Shown here: piece by piece, positions 16,818 to 24,814 of the stretch
Layout: the number at the start of each line of letters is the position of its first letter
Numbering within the stretch: position 1 is the stretch's first letter
Source of the DNA: Actinomycetes bacterium
GTDB taxonomy: Bacteria > Actinomycetota > Acidimicrobiia > Acidimicrobiales > Palsa-688
Length of the DNA: 33,109 nt
Direction of reading: 5' to 3'
Assembly: GCA_021808785.1 (NCBI GenBank)
Contig: JAKBAX010000011.1
Coordinates: 1-33,109 of the forward strand
Program-made: the position numbers and the translations under genes
The notes under the pieces: model-generated
Told to the model about the DNA's origin: nothing
What the model saw: only the letters and a program-made list of their open reading frames with translations
Database searches by the model: none

Positions 16818-17154
16818 TTCAGGCCCCCCGCCTGCTCGAAGACGGGCTGCTCGTCGAGTGGTCGCCTATTGCCACATGATCCTCCGGTACGCGAGAGATG
16901 ACATCGTCGCGCGGAGGATAGCGAGCATGCACCCTGCTCGGGACACCTGCTCGTCCAGCCGGGTGTTGATCCAGGCCGCGATGTCCTGGCGGGCGGTGGC
17001 CGCCAGTGCGGTCGGCGGACTTCGCTTGGGCCGGTCGGCGGACGCCGGGGCGATCGGCGACACCGCTTCGGGACCGGTCACCGGCGGCCGCATCCGGCGG
17101 CTGGATAAGGTCATCCCGACTCAGCACTACGGCACCGACAAAGCGAGGGTGGGC
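16818..17154. other. Divergent intergenic region between two hydrolase genes
   Basis: This 337-bp stretch separates the starts of the two alpha/beta hydrolases. Open frames exist on both strands (minus 16866-17114 and the upstream part of the plus-strand frame from 16858), but neither has a ribosome-binding motif or recognisable protein similarity, so I do not call a gene. It holds a 41-bp imperfect inverted repeat at 16879-16919 and must contain the promoters for both hydrolases. Confidence 0.6.
16879..16919. promoter_or_regulatory. Two-part inverted repeat, possible operator
   Basis: The outer arms ATCCTCCG (16879-16886) and CGGAGGAT (16912-16919) are perfect, as are the inner arms CGCGA (16890-16894) and TCGCG (16907-16911), with a 3-nt bulge on the left side and a 12-nt centre. 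Thirteen paired bases in an intergenic region between divergent genes fit a dimeric regulator site or a transcript hairpin. No regulator is identified for it. Confidence 0.45.
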
Positions 17155-18192
17155 ATGGCCGCCGATCGAATCACCAAGGACCCGAGAATCGACCCCCGGA
17201 TCAAGAGCCTGTTCGGACAGTTCGAGCTGCCCTCGGATCTGGGAGACGTCCCCGACCGCGACGCCCTCCTCGAAGAGGCGGCCTCCGAAGAGGCCGTCGC
17301 CAGAACGGCCATGTTCAAGAGCTTCATGGACATGGCCGACTCCGAAGAGGCAGCGCCCTCAGCCGGACTGGAACTCACTGAGCACCGCATCACGTCCCAA
17401 CCGGACGGCAACCTGATCAACCTCCGCCTCATCCGACCTTCGGCTATCGATACACCCGCCTGCGTCTACTACATCCATGGTGGCGGCATGGCATCTCTCT
17501 CCTGTAACGACGGCAACTACAGGGCCTGGGGCCGCATCATCGCCAACCAGGGGGTTGCCGTCGCCATGATCGACTTCCGCAACTGCGTCACCCCTTCGTC
17601 GGTTCCCGAAGTGGCCCCGTACCCGGCCGGCCTGGACGACTGTGTCTCGGGTCTGCAATGGCTGGCCGACAACGGGTCCTCACTCGGTATCGATCCGGCC
17701 CGCATAATCGTGGCCGGCGAGAGCGGAGGCGGCAACCTCACCTTGGCCACCGGGCTGCGCCTCGAGCAAGAGGGGAGACTCCACCTCATCAGGGGTCTGT
17801 TCGCCCTCTGCCCGTACATTGCGGGGTCCTGGCCCCGGCCCGATCTCCCCTCTTCGGTGGAGAACAACGGCATCCTGCTCGATCTGCACAACAACCGGGG
17901 CGCCATGGGATATGGCATCGAGGAGCTCGAGCGGGGCAACCCGCTGGCCTGGCCACTGTTCGCCACCACCGAGGACGTGGCCGGCCTGGTCCCGACGGTG
18001 ATCAGTGTCAACGAGTGCGACCCGCTGCGCGACGAAGGGATCGAGTTCTACCGGCTTCTGCTACGCGCCGGGGTCCCCGCCCGCTGCCGGCAGGTGATGG
18101 GCACCATCCACGGCACCGAGGTATTCCCCATCACCTGCCCTGACATCAGCCGGGACACCGCTGCGGCGATCGCGGCCTTCGCTCGGGAATAG
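17155..18192 (+). CDS. HSL-family (alpha/beta hydrolase fold-3) esterase
   Basis: A 345-aa hormone-sensitive-lipase-type esterase. The oxyanion-hole motif HGGG is at residues 108-111, the nucleophile Ser190 lies in GESGGG, Asp289 in ECDPLRDEG and His319 in TIHGTE, giving a complete triad. The N-terminal 95 residues form the cap region, rich in acidic residues. The ATG at 17155 has AGGGTGGG just upstream; the frame is open to 16858 but that part has no family similarity. It is followed 86 bp later by the CoA-transferase gene on the same strand. It could hydrolyse an ester or lactone whose acid is then activated by the CoA-transferase, which is inference from order only. Confidence 0.92.
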   Translation: MAADRITKDPRIDPRIKSLFGQFELPSDLGDVPDRDALLEEAASEEAVARTAMFKSFMDMADSEEAAPSAGLELTEHRITSQPDGNLINLRLIRPSAIDTPACVYYIHGGGMASLSCNDGNYRAWGRIIANQGVAVAMIDFRNCVTPSSVPEVAPYPAGLDDCVSGLQWLADNGSSLGIDPARIIVAGESGGGNLTLATGLRLEQEGRLHLIRGLFALCPYIAGSWPRPDLPSSVENNGILLDLHNNRGAMGYGIEELERGNPLAWPLFATTEDVAGLVPTVISVNECDPLRDEGIEFYRLLLRAGVPARCRQVMGTIHGTEVFPITCPDISRDTAAAIAAFARE

Positions 18193-18278
18193 GCGAAGAG
18201 TCTCCAGATCCTGCTCACCACGGCGCGACCATTCCCACGCGGGAGTGATCGCCTGACGGTCGTATGGGAAGCTGGGGC

Positions 18279-19439
18279 ATGCTGCCTCTACAGGGGATCC
18301 GGGTGGTGGAGATCGGAGTGGTGATCGCCGGTCCAGCCGCCGCCGCCTTACTCGGTGATTGGGGGGCCGAGGTGATCAAGGTCGAGCCGCTGGATGGGGA
18401 TCCGGCTCGGGGAAACCCGGCCAAATCGTACTTCCAGTTGGATAATCGGGGTAAGCGAAGCATGGCCGTCGATATCGCCTCGCCCGAAGGACTCGGCATC
18501 GTGCTGGCGCTCCTCGACTCGGCTGACGTCTTCGTCACCAACCTCCGGGCCCGGGCTCTCACCCGGCTGGGCTTGGATCCGGCCTCGTTGGCGGCTCGAA
18601 ATCCCCGCCTGGTCTACGCCTCGGTAAGTGGCTACGGGCCGACTGGGCCGGCGGAGGACAAACCCGGCTACGACATCGGCGCGTTCTGGTCGCGCGCCGG
18701 CGTGGCCGCCGCCCTGGTGGGCCCCGGCAATGAGCCCCCGGTCTCCCGGCCCGGCATGGGAGACCACACAACTGCGCTCTCCTTGGTGTCAGGCATCCTC
18801 GCCGCCTTGCTGGAGCGGGGGCGCACCGGTCGCGGCCAGACGGTGAGCACATCTCTGATGCGGGCCGGAACCTACTTCATATCGTCGGACATCTCGGCCC
18901 TGCTCAATGGGGACCGGCCCCAATCCGGTCTTCGCCGGGCCATGTACAACCCGCTCCTCGCCTGCTACCAGGCGGCGGACTCGAGGTGGTTCTGGCTGCT
19001 CGGCCTGCAGGCGTGGCGCCACTGGCCGAACGTACTGGCGGCAGTCGGCCGTACCGAGCTTCTCGACGACGCCCGGTTCTCCTCCTTCACCGCTCTGACC
19101 ACCCATCGGGAGGAGGTCATGAGCGTTCTGGACGCCGAATTCGCCCGGCGACCGTTGAGCGAGTGGGCTCCGATATTCGACGCCCACGACGTCTGGTGGG
19201 ATCCGGTTCAGGATCTCGACGAGGTGGTCGCGGATCCTCTCTTCGAGGCATGCGGTGCAGTGCGGCCCATGGTCGGGGGTGTGAGGACCATCGCTCCTCC
19301 CGCCGATCTGGCGCACCACGATCTGGGACCGGCGGGCCCGGCGCCCGAGACCGGCCAGCACACCGAGGAGATCCTCCTCGAGCTGGGCTACGACTGGGAC
19401 CGCATAGCCCACCTCAAGAAATCATCGACGGTGGGTTGA
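18279..19439 (+). CDS. Class III (CaiB/BaiF-type) CoA-transferase
   Basis: Transfers CoA between acyl-CoA donors and a carboxylic acid acceptor. The 386-aa protein has the N-terminal LQGIRVVEIGVVIAGPAAAALLGDWGAEVIKVE block, the NLRARALTRLGLD and YASVSGYGPTGP segments, and the catalytic aspartate D162 in PGMGDHTT. The family is dimeric with interlocked subunits. The ATG at 18279 has GGGAAG about 6 nt upstream and fits the family N-terminus; an in-frame ATG at 18264 lacks a ribosome-binding motif. It is the last gene of the plus-strand group starting at 17155. The acceptor is unknown; bile-acid, carnitine and aromatic-acid transferases all share these motifs. Confidence 0.92.
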   Translation: MLPLQGIRVVEIGVVIAGPAAAALLGDWGAEVIKVEPLDGDPARGNPAKSYFQLDNRGKRSMAVDIASPEGLGIVLALLDSADVFVTNLRARALTRLGLDPASLAARNPRLVYASVSGYGPTGPAEDKPGYDIGAFWSRAGVAAALVGPGNEPPVSRPGMGDHTTALSLVSGILAALLERGRTGRGQTVSTSLMRAGTYFISSDISALLNGDRPQSGLRRAMYNPLLACYQAADSRWFWLLGLQAWRHWPNVLAAVGRTELLDDARFSSFTALTTHREEVMSVLDAEFARRPLSEWAPIFDAHDVWWDPVQDLDEVVADPLFEACGAVRPMVGGVRTIAPPADLAHHDLGPAGPAPETGQHTEEILLELGYDWDRIAHLKKSSTVG

Positions 19440-19942
19440 ACCGCCACGATCGGCGCCTTGGGCCATCCGCAGGAAGAGGCGTACTTGTAGACGAGGAGAT
19501 CTCCGGTGGTCACCTCCAGCGGGGACTAGCCCAACCGGGGAACGGTGCGGAGATCGGCGACACTGACGCCACCCCATCGACCGCCTCGATGCCGGCCGGC
19601 GACCCGCTCTCGGCCGATGCTGACGACCTGTTCGACCTTCTCTTCTCCACCGACGCAGAACCTTCTTCGGGGTCAGAGGCCGGCTGATGTCGACTTTGTT
19701 CGTCCCCGCCGACGACGTGTACCAGCCGACGTTGCCGTCGCGCAGGTACTTCCAGTCGAAGTTGCCGAACAGGACGTCGTTGGTGAGGAACAGCCGCCCC
19801 GGCGTCCAGAGCCGATTGTGTCCGCGTCCGCTGGTGCTGGAGGCTCATCCAAACGGCGATGTCATGGTCCAACGCCTCGTAGGGCTTGGGTTTGGCGGGC
19901 CTCCTGGTTTCAACGAAGTGCTTGTACTCGGCCGGTTTCTCA
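19389..19942 (-). pseudogene. Probable decayed gene downstream of nrdJ, family unknown
   Basis: No intact gene fits this 500-bp stretch, but the minus strand shows protein-like segments in successive frames. From about 19941 to 19840 one frame gives EKPAEYKHFVETRRPAKPK and ALDHDIAVWMSL. From about 19836 to 19660 a second gives NRLWTPGRLFLTNDVLFGN, then DWKYLRDGNVGWYTSSAGTN and KVDISRPLTPKK. From about 19650 a third gives EEKVEQVVSIGRERVAG, a TAG stop near 19526, then LEVTTGDLLVYKYASSCGWP and KAPIVAVQPTVDDFL. Two frameshifts and a stop would be needed. The plus strand also has an open frame here (from 19687) that shares third codon positions, so the strand is not certain. I do not recognise the family. 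The segment begins right after the nrdJ stop and runs into the CoA-transferase 3' end. Confidence 0.35.
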
Positions 19943-22798
19943 TCATGAGCAGCCGCTCGTCGTTCCGCACGACGGGCAGGCGTGGCAGCTACCGGCCCGC
20001 TGCATCTGAACTCCGCACTGGAAGCAGTAAGGGGCGTCCGATTCGATCATCGAGTGGCGCAGCTCTACGACCGGCGGCTCGCCCGCCACGGCGGGCATGG
20101 GGGTGGCGCTCGGCATCGGCAGCATCTCGGTCTCGGCCCCGGCGCCCGGCCCGGCGTCGAGGGGGATGTTGTGGGTGGTCGCCTCCTCCAAGCCGGGCAG
20201 CGTCATTTGCGTCCGCTCCTGCGACGTGAGCACGCCGAGCTCCACCCGGTCCTCGTAGGGCAGGTAGTCGACCGCCAGACGCCGGAAGATGTAGTCAACC
20301 AGAGACTGGGCGATGCGAAGCTCGGGGTCGTCGGTCATTCCGGCCGGCTCGAAGCGCATGTTGGTGTACTTGCGCACGTAGGTCGCCAGCGGTACCCCGT
20401 GCTGGAGGCCCAGACTGATGGCGATGGAGAAGGCGTCCATGATTCCGGCCAGGGTCGACCCCTGTTTCGACACCTTCATGAAGACCTCGCCGGGGCGGCC
20501 GTCGTCGTACTCGCCGACGGTGACGTAGCCCTCGCAGTCGGCGACCCGGAACGCGAACGTGCTCGACCGCCGCTTACGGGGCAGGCGCTCCCGGATGGGC
20601 TGCTTCACGACCACCGTGGTCTGGCGCTCCAGCGCCCTCTCCAACTCGGCCACCTTCAGGGCCAACTCGGCGTCGTGCACCTCCGCCGGCGACGCCGACG
20701 GATCGGCGACGGTCTTCTTGGCCGTGGCCAGGGGTTGGGCGACCTTGCAATTGTCCCGGTAGATGGCTACCGCCTTGAGACCGAGCTGCCACGCCTCGAT
20801 GTGCAGCTGCTCGATGTCCTGCACCGAGACTTCCTCGGGCACGTTGACCGTCTTGGAGATGGCGCCGCTTATGAACGGCTGGACGGCACCCATCATGGTG
20901 ATGTGGCCCCGGTAGTGGATCGTGTTGTCACCCATGGAGCAGGCGAACACGGGCAGATGGTCGGCGGTCAGGTGGGGGGCGCCCAGGATCGACTTGTGCT
21001 CGTCGATGTAGGCGACGATCTCCTCGATCTGGGTGGGCTCGTAGCCCAGGCGACGTAGCGCCCGCGGCACCGTCTGGTTGACGATCGACATGGTGCCCCC
21101 ACCGACCAGCTTCTTCATCTTGACCAGACCGAGGTCCGGCTCGATCCCGGTGGTGTCGCAGTCCATGAGCAGCCCGATGGTGCCCGTCGGGGCCAGCACG
21201 CTGGCCTGGCTGTTGCGTACGCCGTGCTGCTCGGCGATCTCCACCGCCGAGTCCCATGCTTCCTGGGCCGCCGACAGGATCTCCGGTGGGACCAGCTCCT
21301 CGTCGATGCGAGCCGCGGCGTCGCGGTGCATGCGCAGGACGTCGAGCATGGGGTCGCGGTTGGTCTGGTAGCCGGCGAAGGGACCCATGCGCGATGCCGT
21401 CCGGGCCGACGTGGCGTATGACTGACCGGTGAGCAGGGCGGTGATCGCCGCCGCCCAGGCCCGCCCGGCATCGGAGTCGTAGGGCAGACCCTGGGCCATG
21501 AGCAAAGCGCCCAGGTTGGCATAGCCGATACCGAGCTGGCGGAAGCGCCGAGAGTTCTCGGCGATGGCCTCGGTCGGGTAGTCGGCGTTGCCGACGATGA
21601 TCTCCTGGGCGGTGAACACACAGTCGGTCGCGGCCTTGAATCCGGCTACATCGAAGGTCCCGTCACTCTCCAGGTAGGTCAGCAGGTTGAGGCTGGCCAG
21701 GTTGCACGCCGAATTGTCGATGTGCATGTACTCGCTGCAGGGGTTGCTGGCGTTGATGCGACCGGCATTAGGGGCGGTGTGCCAGCGGTTGATAGTTGTA
21801 TCGAACTGCATCCCCGGGTCGGCGCACTCCCAGGCGGCCTTGGCGATCTGTCGGAACAGGTCCCGGGCCCGGATGGTATCGATCACCTGATCGGTGGTGA
21901 TGGCCCGCAGATGCCAGTCGGCGTCGTCGAGTACCGCGTGCATGAACTCGTCGGTGACCCGCACCGAGTTGTTGGCGTTCTGGTACTGGATCGAGTGGCA
22001 GTCCTTGCCGTCCAGGTCCATGTCGAAGCCGGCGTCTCTCAGGGCCCGGGCCTTGCGCTCCTCGATGGCCTTGCACCAGATGAAGTCCTCGATGTCGGGG
22101 TGGGCCGCGTCGAGGATCACCATCTTGGCCGCCCGGCGGGTCTTGCCGCCGCTTTTGATAGTGCCGGCCGAGGCGTCGGCGCCGCGCATGAAACTGACCG
22201 GGCCCGACGCGGTGCCCCCTCCCCGCAGCCCCTCCTTGGAGGAACGGATGCGCGACAGGTTGACCCCGGCGCCCGAGCCCCCCTTGAAGATGATCCCTTC
22301 CTCGGTGTACCAACGCAGGATCGAGTCCATCGAGTCGTCCACGGAGAGGATGAAGCAGGCCGAGCCCTGCTGAGGCACTCCCTTCACCCCGATGTTGAAC
22401 CACACCGGCGAGTTGAATGCCGCCTTCTGGTGGATGATCAGGTACTTGAGCTCATCGCTGAAAGCGATCGCCTCTTCGTCGTCGAGGAAGTAACCATCCT
22501 TGCGGCCCCAGGCGGTGACCGTGTCCACCACCCGGTCCACGACCTGGCGCAGCGACCACTCCCGGTCCGGATGGCCGAGCGTGCCCCGGAAGTACTTCTG
22601 GGCCAAGATGTTGGTGGCATTGAGACTCCAGGTGGAGGGTACTTCTACGCCGAGCTGCTCGAAGGCCACGGCACCGGTCGCGTAATGGACGATACGGGCG
22701 TCCCGGCGCTCCCAGACGACGGTGTCGTAGGGGTCGGCGCCGGCCCGGGTGAAGTGCCGGGTGATGCCGATTCCCATCCGTTCGGGCGCTATTGCCAT
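19943..22798 (-). CDS. nrdJ: Class II (adenosylcobalamin-dependent) ribonucleoside-diphosphate reductase
   Basis: Makes deoxyribonucleotides using B12 radical chemistry, independent of oxygen. The 951-aa protein has the large catalytic barrel with GSACFILSVDDSMDSI, FKGGSGAGVNLSRIRS, NPCSEYMHIDNSACNLASLNL and the APTGTIGLLMDCDTTGIEPD block. A TSCPD domain follows (about residues 750-880), then a short linker and a C-terminal zinc-ribbon-like tail with two CxxC pairs, CFQC and CPSC, that ends in the redox-relay type sequence. There is no N-terminal ATP-cone. The ATG at 22798 has AGGAGGAG about 6 nt upstream. Its leader contains a near-consensus promoter and an NrdR-box-like palindrome. No class I or III reductase gene is present in the window. 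Confidence 0.96.
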   Translation of the reverse strand: MAIAPERMGIGITRHFTRAGADPYDTVVWERRDARIVHYATGAVAFEQLGVEVPSTWSLNATNILAQKYFRGTLGHPDREWSLRQVVDRVVDTVTAWGRKDGYFLDDEEAIAFSDELKYLIIHQKAAFNSPVWFNIGVKGVPQQGSACFILSVDDSMDSILRWYTEEGIIFKGGSGAGVNLSRIRSSKEGLRGGGTASGPVSFMRGADASAGTIKSGGKTRRAAKMVILDAAHPDIEDFIWCKAIEERKARALRDAGFDMDLDGKDCHSIQYQNANNSVRVTDEFMHAVLDDADWHLRAITTDQVIDTIRARDLFRQIAKAAWECADPGMQFDTTINRWHTAPNAGRINASNPCSEYMHIDNSACNLASLNLLTYLESDGTFDVAGFKAATDCVFTAQEIIVGNADYPTEAIAENSRRFRQLGIGYANLGALLMAQGLPYDSDAGRAWAAAITALLTGQSYATSARTASRMGPFAGYQTNRDPMLDVLRMHRDAAARIDEELVPPEILSAAQEAWDSAVEIAEQHGVRNSQASVLAPTGTIGLLMDCDTTGIEPDLGLVKMKKLVGGGTMSIVNQTVPRALRRLGYEPTQIEEIVAYIDEHKSILGAPHLTADHLPVFACSMGDNTIHYRGHITMMGAVQPFISGAISKTVNVPEEVSVQDIEQLHIEAWQLGLKAVAIYRDNCKVAQPLATAKKTVADPSASPAEVHDAELALKVAELERALERQTTVVVKQPIRERLPRKRRSSTFAFRVADCEGYVTVGEYDDGRPGEVFMKVSKQGSTLAGIMDAFSIAISLGLQHGVPLATYVRKYTNMRFEPAGMTDDPELRIAQSLVDYIFRRLAVDYLPYEDRVELGVLTSQERTQMTLPGLEEATTHNIPLDAGPGAGAETEMLPMPSATPMPAVAGEPPVVELRHSMIESDAPYCFQCGVQMQRAGSCHACPSCGTTSGCS

Positions 22799-22831
22799 GC
22801 CACTCTCCTCCTGAAATCGCTGTAGGCCGAA

Positions 22832-22849
22832 ACCACAAGACGTTGTGGT
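22832..22849. promoter_or_regulatory. NrdR-box-like palindrome in the nrdJ leader
   Basis: Perfect inverted repeat ACCACAA-GACG-TTGTGGT. Its 16-bp core keeps the CwA and TwG triplets and the 3-3-4-3-3 layout of the NrdR box (consensus acaCwAtATaTwGtgt); only the centre differs. A half-site CCACAA at 22875-22880 lies exactly 42 bp away, about four helical turns, over the predicted transcription start. NrdR represses ribonucleotide reductase genes in many bacteria, so placement before nrdJ fits. No nrdR gene is in this window. Confidence 0.55.
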
Positions 22850-22892
22850 CTCGTCGGCGAGATACCCCCGCCGCCCACAACATGAGGACCAA

Positions 22893-22922
22893 ATTACAAC
22901 ACCGTAGTTTCACCCTTGTCAA
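22893..22922 (-). promoter_or_regulatory. Predicted sigma70-type promoter of nrdJ
   Basis: Reading on the minus strand, a perfect -35 hexamer TTGACA (22922-22917) is followed after 18 bp by TGTAAT (22898-22893), which matches five of six -10 bases. This stands out in a GC-rich sequence. Transcription would start near 22886, giving a leader of about 88 nt before the nrdJ ATG. Confidence 0.65.
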
Positions 22923-23288
22923 TGGCTGTCTCGGGACAACGGGGCAGGTCAGGGCGCGCTCGCGAAGGTTTGCGCGACCGGATCGGGACCTCGCGGTGCG
23001 TCGACGCCAGCCACGCTAGGGGGCCGGCCCTGTGGAACGACAGGGGGTCAAAGCTGTGAGCGGTGCGGTGGACAACCGGTGGGCTCCACCTGTCCCGCCG
23101 ATGTCGGGTCACCGATCCCCACGCTGAGTGCCGGTACCAGCGCGGACAGAAATTCTTCCGCCAAAGAAGGTTGAGGAACAGCCCGCGGGGTACATAAATA
23201 GTCAAGAGTCGCCGAAGCTGCCCCCTCGGCGACCTTCACCCTGGCGTAGGCCCCCTAGTCCCCGCCCCTTCGACGGGGGGCCACGCCG
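22923..23288. other. Intergenic region between nrdJ and glpK
   Basis: Together with the flanking sites this is a 515-bp gene-free gap. Open frames here have no ribosome-binding motif or recognisable content. A more A/T-rich patch at 23161-23205 holds a weak plus-strand promoter candidate for glpK: TTGAGG at 23171-23176 and ATAAAT at 23194-23199, with 17-bp spacing. I saw no tRNA and no cobalamin riboswitch box. Confidence 0.5.
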
Positions 23289-23309
23289 GGGAACTCCTCT
23301 AGAGTTCCC
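23289..23309. promoter_or_regulatory. Palindrome abutting the glpK start, possible operator
   Basis: The perfect 8-bp arms GGGAACTC (23289-23296) and GAGTTCCC (23302-23309) flank a 5-nt CTCTA centre. The right arm ends 4 bp before the glpK ATG, so the site occupies the place of the ribosome-binding region, and no separate Shine-Dalgarno is seen. It could be a repressor site or a leader hairpin controlling translation. Confidence 0.5.
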
Positions 23310-23313
23310 GACG

Positions 23314-24798
23314 ATGGCGGTGGTCCTCGCAGTGGACGCCGGGACCACCGGGGTGAGGTCGCTGGCGGTGGACGAGTCCGGACGGGTGGTCGCTTCCCGC
23401 TACCAGGAGTTCCCCCAGTACTTCCCCCGTCCGGGATGGGTGGAGCACGACGCGGAGGAGATCTGGCAGGCGGTGGCGGGCACCCTCGCCGACCTGGTGG
23501 CCGGCCTGCGACTGCCCGTCGCCGCGGTCGGGCTGGCCGTCCAGCGGGAAACGACCGTGGTCTGGGACCGCCGGGAGGACCGTCCGCTGCACCGGGCCAT
23601 CGTGTGGCAGGACCGCCGCACCGCCGGGGCTTGCGAACGCCTCGAGCAAGAGGGCCATCTGGCCATGATCCGGGCCCGCACCGGCTTGGTCCTCGACCCG
23701 TATTTCTCGGCCACCAAGCTGGCCTGGCTGCTCGGCGAGGGGGGCGTGACCGCCGGCCCCGACACCGCGTTCGGAACGATCGACTCGTGGCTGATCTGGC
23801 GGTTGTCGGGAGGTCGGGCCCACGTCACCGATCCCAGCAACGCGTCACGAACCATGCTGTTCGACATCGCCCGGCGGGCCTGGGACGACGAGCTGACCGG
23901 ATTGTTCGGAGTGCCCGCCTCGATGCTGCCGCAACTCGGACCGTCGAGCGGCCGCCTGGCCCGGACCGCGGACGGGGTCGTGCCCGGCCTGGCAGGTGGG
24001 ATACCGGTGAGCGGAGTGGCCGGCGACCAGCAGGCGGCGCTGTTCGGCCAGGCCTGCTTCGAACCGGGCATGACGAAGAACACCTATGGCACCGGGAGCT
24101 TCGTGCTCATGAACGTCGGCCGGGAGCCGCCCCCGCCGACCGATGGGCTGCTGACGTCGGTGGCCTGGTCGCTAGGCGACCTGTCCGCCGACCACACCGC
24201 CTACGCCCTCGAAGGCGCCGTGTTCGTGACCGGTGCCGCCGTCCAATGGCTGCGCGACGGCCTCGGCCTCATCTCCGAGTCGGCCCAGATCGGCCCGCTG
24301 GCGGCATCGGTAGCCGATACCGGCGGGGCCTACTTCGTGCCCGCCCTGACCGGCCTCGGCAGCCCGTGGTGGGACCCTCACGCGAGGGGGACGATGGTGG
24401 GTCTCACCCGGGGAGTGGGCCGGGCCCAACTGGCCCGGGCGGTGGTAGAGGCGATGGCATTCCAGACCGCCGACGTCGTCGTCACGATGGGCCGGGCCAG
24501 CGGCCACGGGATCTCGGAGTTGCGCATCGACGGAGGGGCGTCGGTGATGGACCTCCTGCTGCAGCTCCAAGCAGACGTGACCGGCATCCCGGTCCGGCGG
24601 GCCGCGGTCACCGAGACAACCGCGCTGGGAGCCGCCTTCCTGGCCGGGCTGGCCGAGGGGGTCTGGGGGTCGCTCGACGACCTGGCCGGCCTGTGGACCG
24701 ATTCGGCCGTCGCCGTACCGGCCGCCGACCGGACCGCGGTCACGACGGCCTACGAGGGCTGGAGCCGGGCCGTGGCCCGGGCTCGGCACTGGGCCTGA
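23314..24798 (+). CDS. glpK: Glycerol kinase (FGGY family)
   Basis: Phosphorylates glycerol to sn-glycerol 3-phosphate using ATP. The 494-aa protein has the ATP-binding start VDAGTTGVRSLAVDESG, IVWQDRRTAGACERL, DPSNASRTMLFDI, the GlpK block GMTKNTYGTGSFVLMN, YALEGAVFVTGAAVQWLRDGL, LTGLGSPWWDPHARG and the C-terminal DGGASVMDLLLQLQADVTG signature. Similarity to E. coli GlpK extends along the whole length, which separates it from other FGGY sugar kinases. The ATG at 23314 is where family similarity begins; the frame is open further upstream without similarity. No glpF or glpD is adjacent. The product could feed the PlsC-type acyltransferase nearby. It converges with the ACT-domain gene across 16 bp. 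Confidence 0.94.
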   Translation: MAVVLAVDAGTTGVRSLAVDESGRVVASRYQEFPQYFPRPGWVEHDAEEIWQAVAGTLADLVAGLRLPVAAVGLAVQRETTVVWDRREDRPLHRAIVWQDRRTAGACERLEQEGHLAMIRARTGLVLDPYFSATKLAWLLGEGGVTAGPDTAFGTIDSWLIWRLSGGRAHVTDPSNASRTMLFDIARRAWDDELTGLFGVPASMLPQLGPSSGRLARTADGVVPGLAGGIPVSGVAGDQQAALFGQACFEPGMTKNTYGTGSFVLMNVGREPPPPTDGLLTSVAWSLGDLSADHTAYALEGAVFVTGAAVQWLRDGLGLISESAQIGPLAASVADTGGAYFVPALTGLGSPWWDPHARGTMVGLTRGVGRAQLARAVVEAMAFQTADVVVTMGRASGHGISELRIDGGASVMDLLLQLQADVTGIPVRRAAVTETTALGAAFLAGLAEGVWGSLDDLAGLWTDSAVAVPAADRTAVTTAYEGWSRAVARARHWA

Positions 24799-24814
24799 GA
24801 ATCGGCCAGGACGG

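Noticed and set aside
16866-17114. Minus-strand 82-codon open frame between the two hydrolase genes
   Set aside because: No ribosome-binding motif, no recognisable family and it overlaps the inverted repeat and probable promoters; kept only as intergenic.
21722-22825. A 367-codon plus-strand open frame opposite nrdJ
   Set aside because: It is the antisense shadow of a clearly recognised ribonucleotide reductase and its translation shows no domain.
23289-23309. Actinobacterial LexA (SOS) box before glpK
   Set aside because: The GAAC and GTTC halves are present but separated by 9 bp instead of 4, so it does not fit the GAAC-N4-GTTC site.
22799-23313. Cobalamin riboswitch upstream of the B12-dependent nrdJ
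   Set aside because: No B12-box sequence (GCCACTG or its complement) occurs in the gap, and the predicted leader of about 88 nt is too short for that riboswitch.
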